This document shows, piece after piece, positions 5,131 through 6,162 of a stretch of DNA of 6,162 bases. Both the position numbers and the translations under genes were made by a program. A model generated the notes under the pieces. The model did no database searches, was not told where the DNA came from, and saw only the letters and a list, made by a program, of their open reading frames with translations. Location of the stretch: NCBI GenBank assembly GCA_030616835.1, contig JAUWWP010000185.1:1-6162 (forward strand), written 5' to 3'. Positions within the stretch are counted from its first letter, which is position 1. Each line of letters begins with the position of its first letter. The DNA is from Deltaproteobacteria bacterium (GTDB taxonomy: Bacteria; Desulfobacterota; G020345765).

Positions 5131-6162
5131 ATGAGGATCGCTTATGTATCAACCTATCTTCCTCAGCAGTGTGGGATAGCTACCTATACTGATTACCTTA
5201 TCCACGGGATAAGAAAGGTAGATCCAGGATCAGCGATTAGGGTTGTTGCTGAGAAAGGGGCATCTCCTGTAAATGAGGAAAAATTTGAGGTAATTCCCTG
5301 CTGGGATAGGAATGAGAATTATGTCGAACCTATCATTGCCCATACGCAAGGTATCGAGGCAATACATATTCAGCATGAATACGGCATATATAATTTTGAT
5401 GATCGGCTGCCCCATGTGCTCGAGGGGTTAGCTGCCGGCGCTAAAAAGGTAATAACCATCCATTGTGTAAGACCAGGCCAATTCTCCGAGAGAGGAGTGG
5501 TGGATGAGAATTTTGCTAAAAGAATTGCCCAACTTGCTGATGAGGTCGTCGTCCACCTTGAGGCACAAGCAGCAATATTAACCAGACTTGGGATACCACG
5601 GGAAAAGATTCATATTATCCCTCACGGGACCGAGATCAGTGACGAAAACAAGAAAACCTCGAGGCACAGACTGGGCCTGCCGGAAGATGGAAGGATAATC
5701 CTTATGTTTGGATTCGTCAAAAGGCACAAGTGTCTGCACCTGGTTGTTGAAGCGCTCAAAGAGATAGCCGAAAAGATTGAAGGGGTATATTTTTTCTTTG
5801 CTGGAGGTCCTGCCCCTACCGCTAAAAAAGAGGATAAGGATTACATCGGACTGGTGAACAAGAAAGTAGAAGAACTTAATCTAAAGAGCAAGGTCATCTT
5901 CCCTAACCGATTCTTCCCTAACGAGGATGTTCCTTATCTATTAGGAGCCTCTGATATCGTCCTCTTTCCCTACTATGAAGAGGACCGCTCTGCCTCTGGT
6001 TCATTTCATCTGGCTATTGGTGCGAAAAAGCCAGTTATTGCCTCCCGAATCCCGAAATTTGAGGAGCTGAAGAATATCTGTGATGAACTGCTTATTCTCC
6101 CATACAATTCCTCGGGAATTGCCAGGATGGTTATTCGTATTTTTGAAGATCCTGAGTTTAAG
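5131..6162 (+). CDS. GT4-type glycosyltransferase (GT-B fold), 3' end outside the window
   Basis: This gene stays open to the right edge: 344 codons are visible with no stop. The protein looks like a retaining GT-B glycosyltransferase that moves a sugar from a nucleotide-sugar donor; donor and acceptor cannot be told from sequence. The N-terminal lobe opens MRIAYVSTYLPQQCGIATYT (1-20), with the glycine loop typical of GT4 enzymes, then IQHEYGIY (80-87) and ITIH (108-111). The C-terminal lobe has IPHGTE (163-168), GFVKRHK (194-200), FFFAGGP (221-227) and SDIVLFPYYEEDRSASGS (274-291), followed by PVIAS (301-305). In classic GT4 enzymes the E-x7-E second glutamate sits before AMAxGxP; here that segment reads HLAIGAKKP, so the glutamate is replaced. 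No signal peptide or membrane segment is seen, so a cytoplasmic or membrane-face enzyme is likely. Similar CGIATYT/CGIATFT enzymes often lie near genes for sugar phosphorylases or glycan synthesis, but the neighbour here is cut off. Family call is firm, function is not. Confidence 0.88.
   Translation, partial: MRIAYVSTYLPQQCGIATYTDYLIHGIRKVDPGSAIRVVAEKGASPVNEEKFEVIPCWDRNENYVEPIIAHTQGIEAIHIQHEYGIYNFDDRLPHVLEGLAAGAKKVITIHCVRPGQFSERGVVDENFAKRIAQLADEVVVHLEAQAAILTRLGIPREKIHIIPHGTEISDENKKTSRHRLGLPEDGRIILMFGFVKRHKCLHLVVEALKEIAEKIEGVYFFFAGGPAPTAKKEDKDYIGLVNKKVEELNLKSKVIFPNRFFPNEDVPYLLGASDIVLFPYYEEDRSASGSFHLAIGAKKPVIASRIPKFEELKNICDELLILPYNSSGIARMVIRIFEDPEFK

Noticed and set aside
5230..5415. 61-codon open frame on the minus strand within the glycosyltransferase
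   Set aside because: It lies opposite a continuous 344-codon glycosyltransferase with clear motifs and has no supporting features.
1..6162. CRISPR arrays, tRNA genes, insertion sequences, phage or defence genes
   Set aside because: No spaced direct repeats, cloverleaf-like sequence, transposase motifs or terminal inverted repeats were seen on either strand; all genes present are housekeeping or glycan-related.

Overview
The window carries an ordinary bacterial housekeeping block. On the minus strand, in transcription order, are priA (primosomal helicase), groES and groEL (chaperonin). On the plus strand, divergent from priA, is a GT4-type glycosyltransferase that runs off the right edge. The organism is a bacterium: it has group I chaperonins, PriA with its zinc-binding domain, Shine-Dalgarno sites and a consensus CIRCE operator. 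CIRCE implies HrcA repression of groESL; hrcA itself is not in the window. Base composition of the genes is moderate, with very AT-rich spacers. I cannot assign a phylum from these proteins alone. An uncultivated or poorly sampled lineage is possible but not shown.

Layout. Bases 1-72 are edge sequence with no gene I can support. A strong hairpin with an A-tract on one side and a T-tract on the other (73-113) ends the groEL transcript and could also stop plus-strand transcription. groEL (137-1768) and groES (1873-2163) form a two-gene operon. Their 104-base spacer encodes two RNA hairpins, one directly after the groES stop and one just upstream of the groEL ribosome binding site. Upstream of groES are an 83-base leader holding an unexplained 9-base Shine-Dalgarno match, the CIRCE operator (2247-2273) and a candidate promoter (2280-2307). 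The rest of the groES-priA gap is AT-rich, with no clear priA terminator. priA (2458-4920) starts with GTG. The 210-base priA/glycosyltransferase gap holds a good plus-strand promoter, a near-perfect 16-base palindrome and a Shine-Dalgarno site for the glycosyltransferase (5131 to the edge).

How the genes work together. GroEL and GroES form one folding machine under heat-shock control. PriA restarts stalled replication forks and has no functional tie to groESL beyond sharing the strand. The glycosyltransferase probably belongs to a separate transcription unit concerned with glycans or sugar metabolism that continues past the right edge. I found no CRISPR array, tRNA or rRNA gene, mobile element or phage gene, and nothing that amounts to a new system. 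The most interesting points are the RNA structures and leader elements around groESL, the tandem winged-helix region of PriA, and the divergent active-site segment of the glycosyltransferase.
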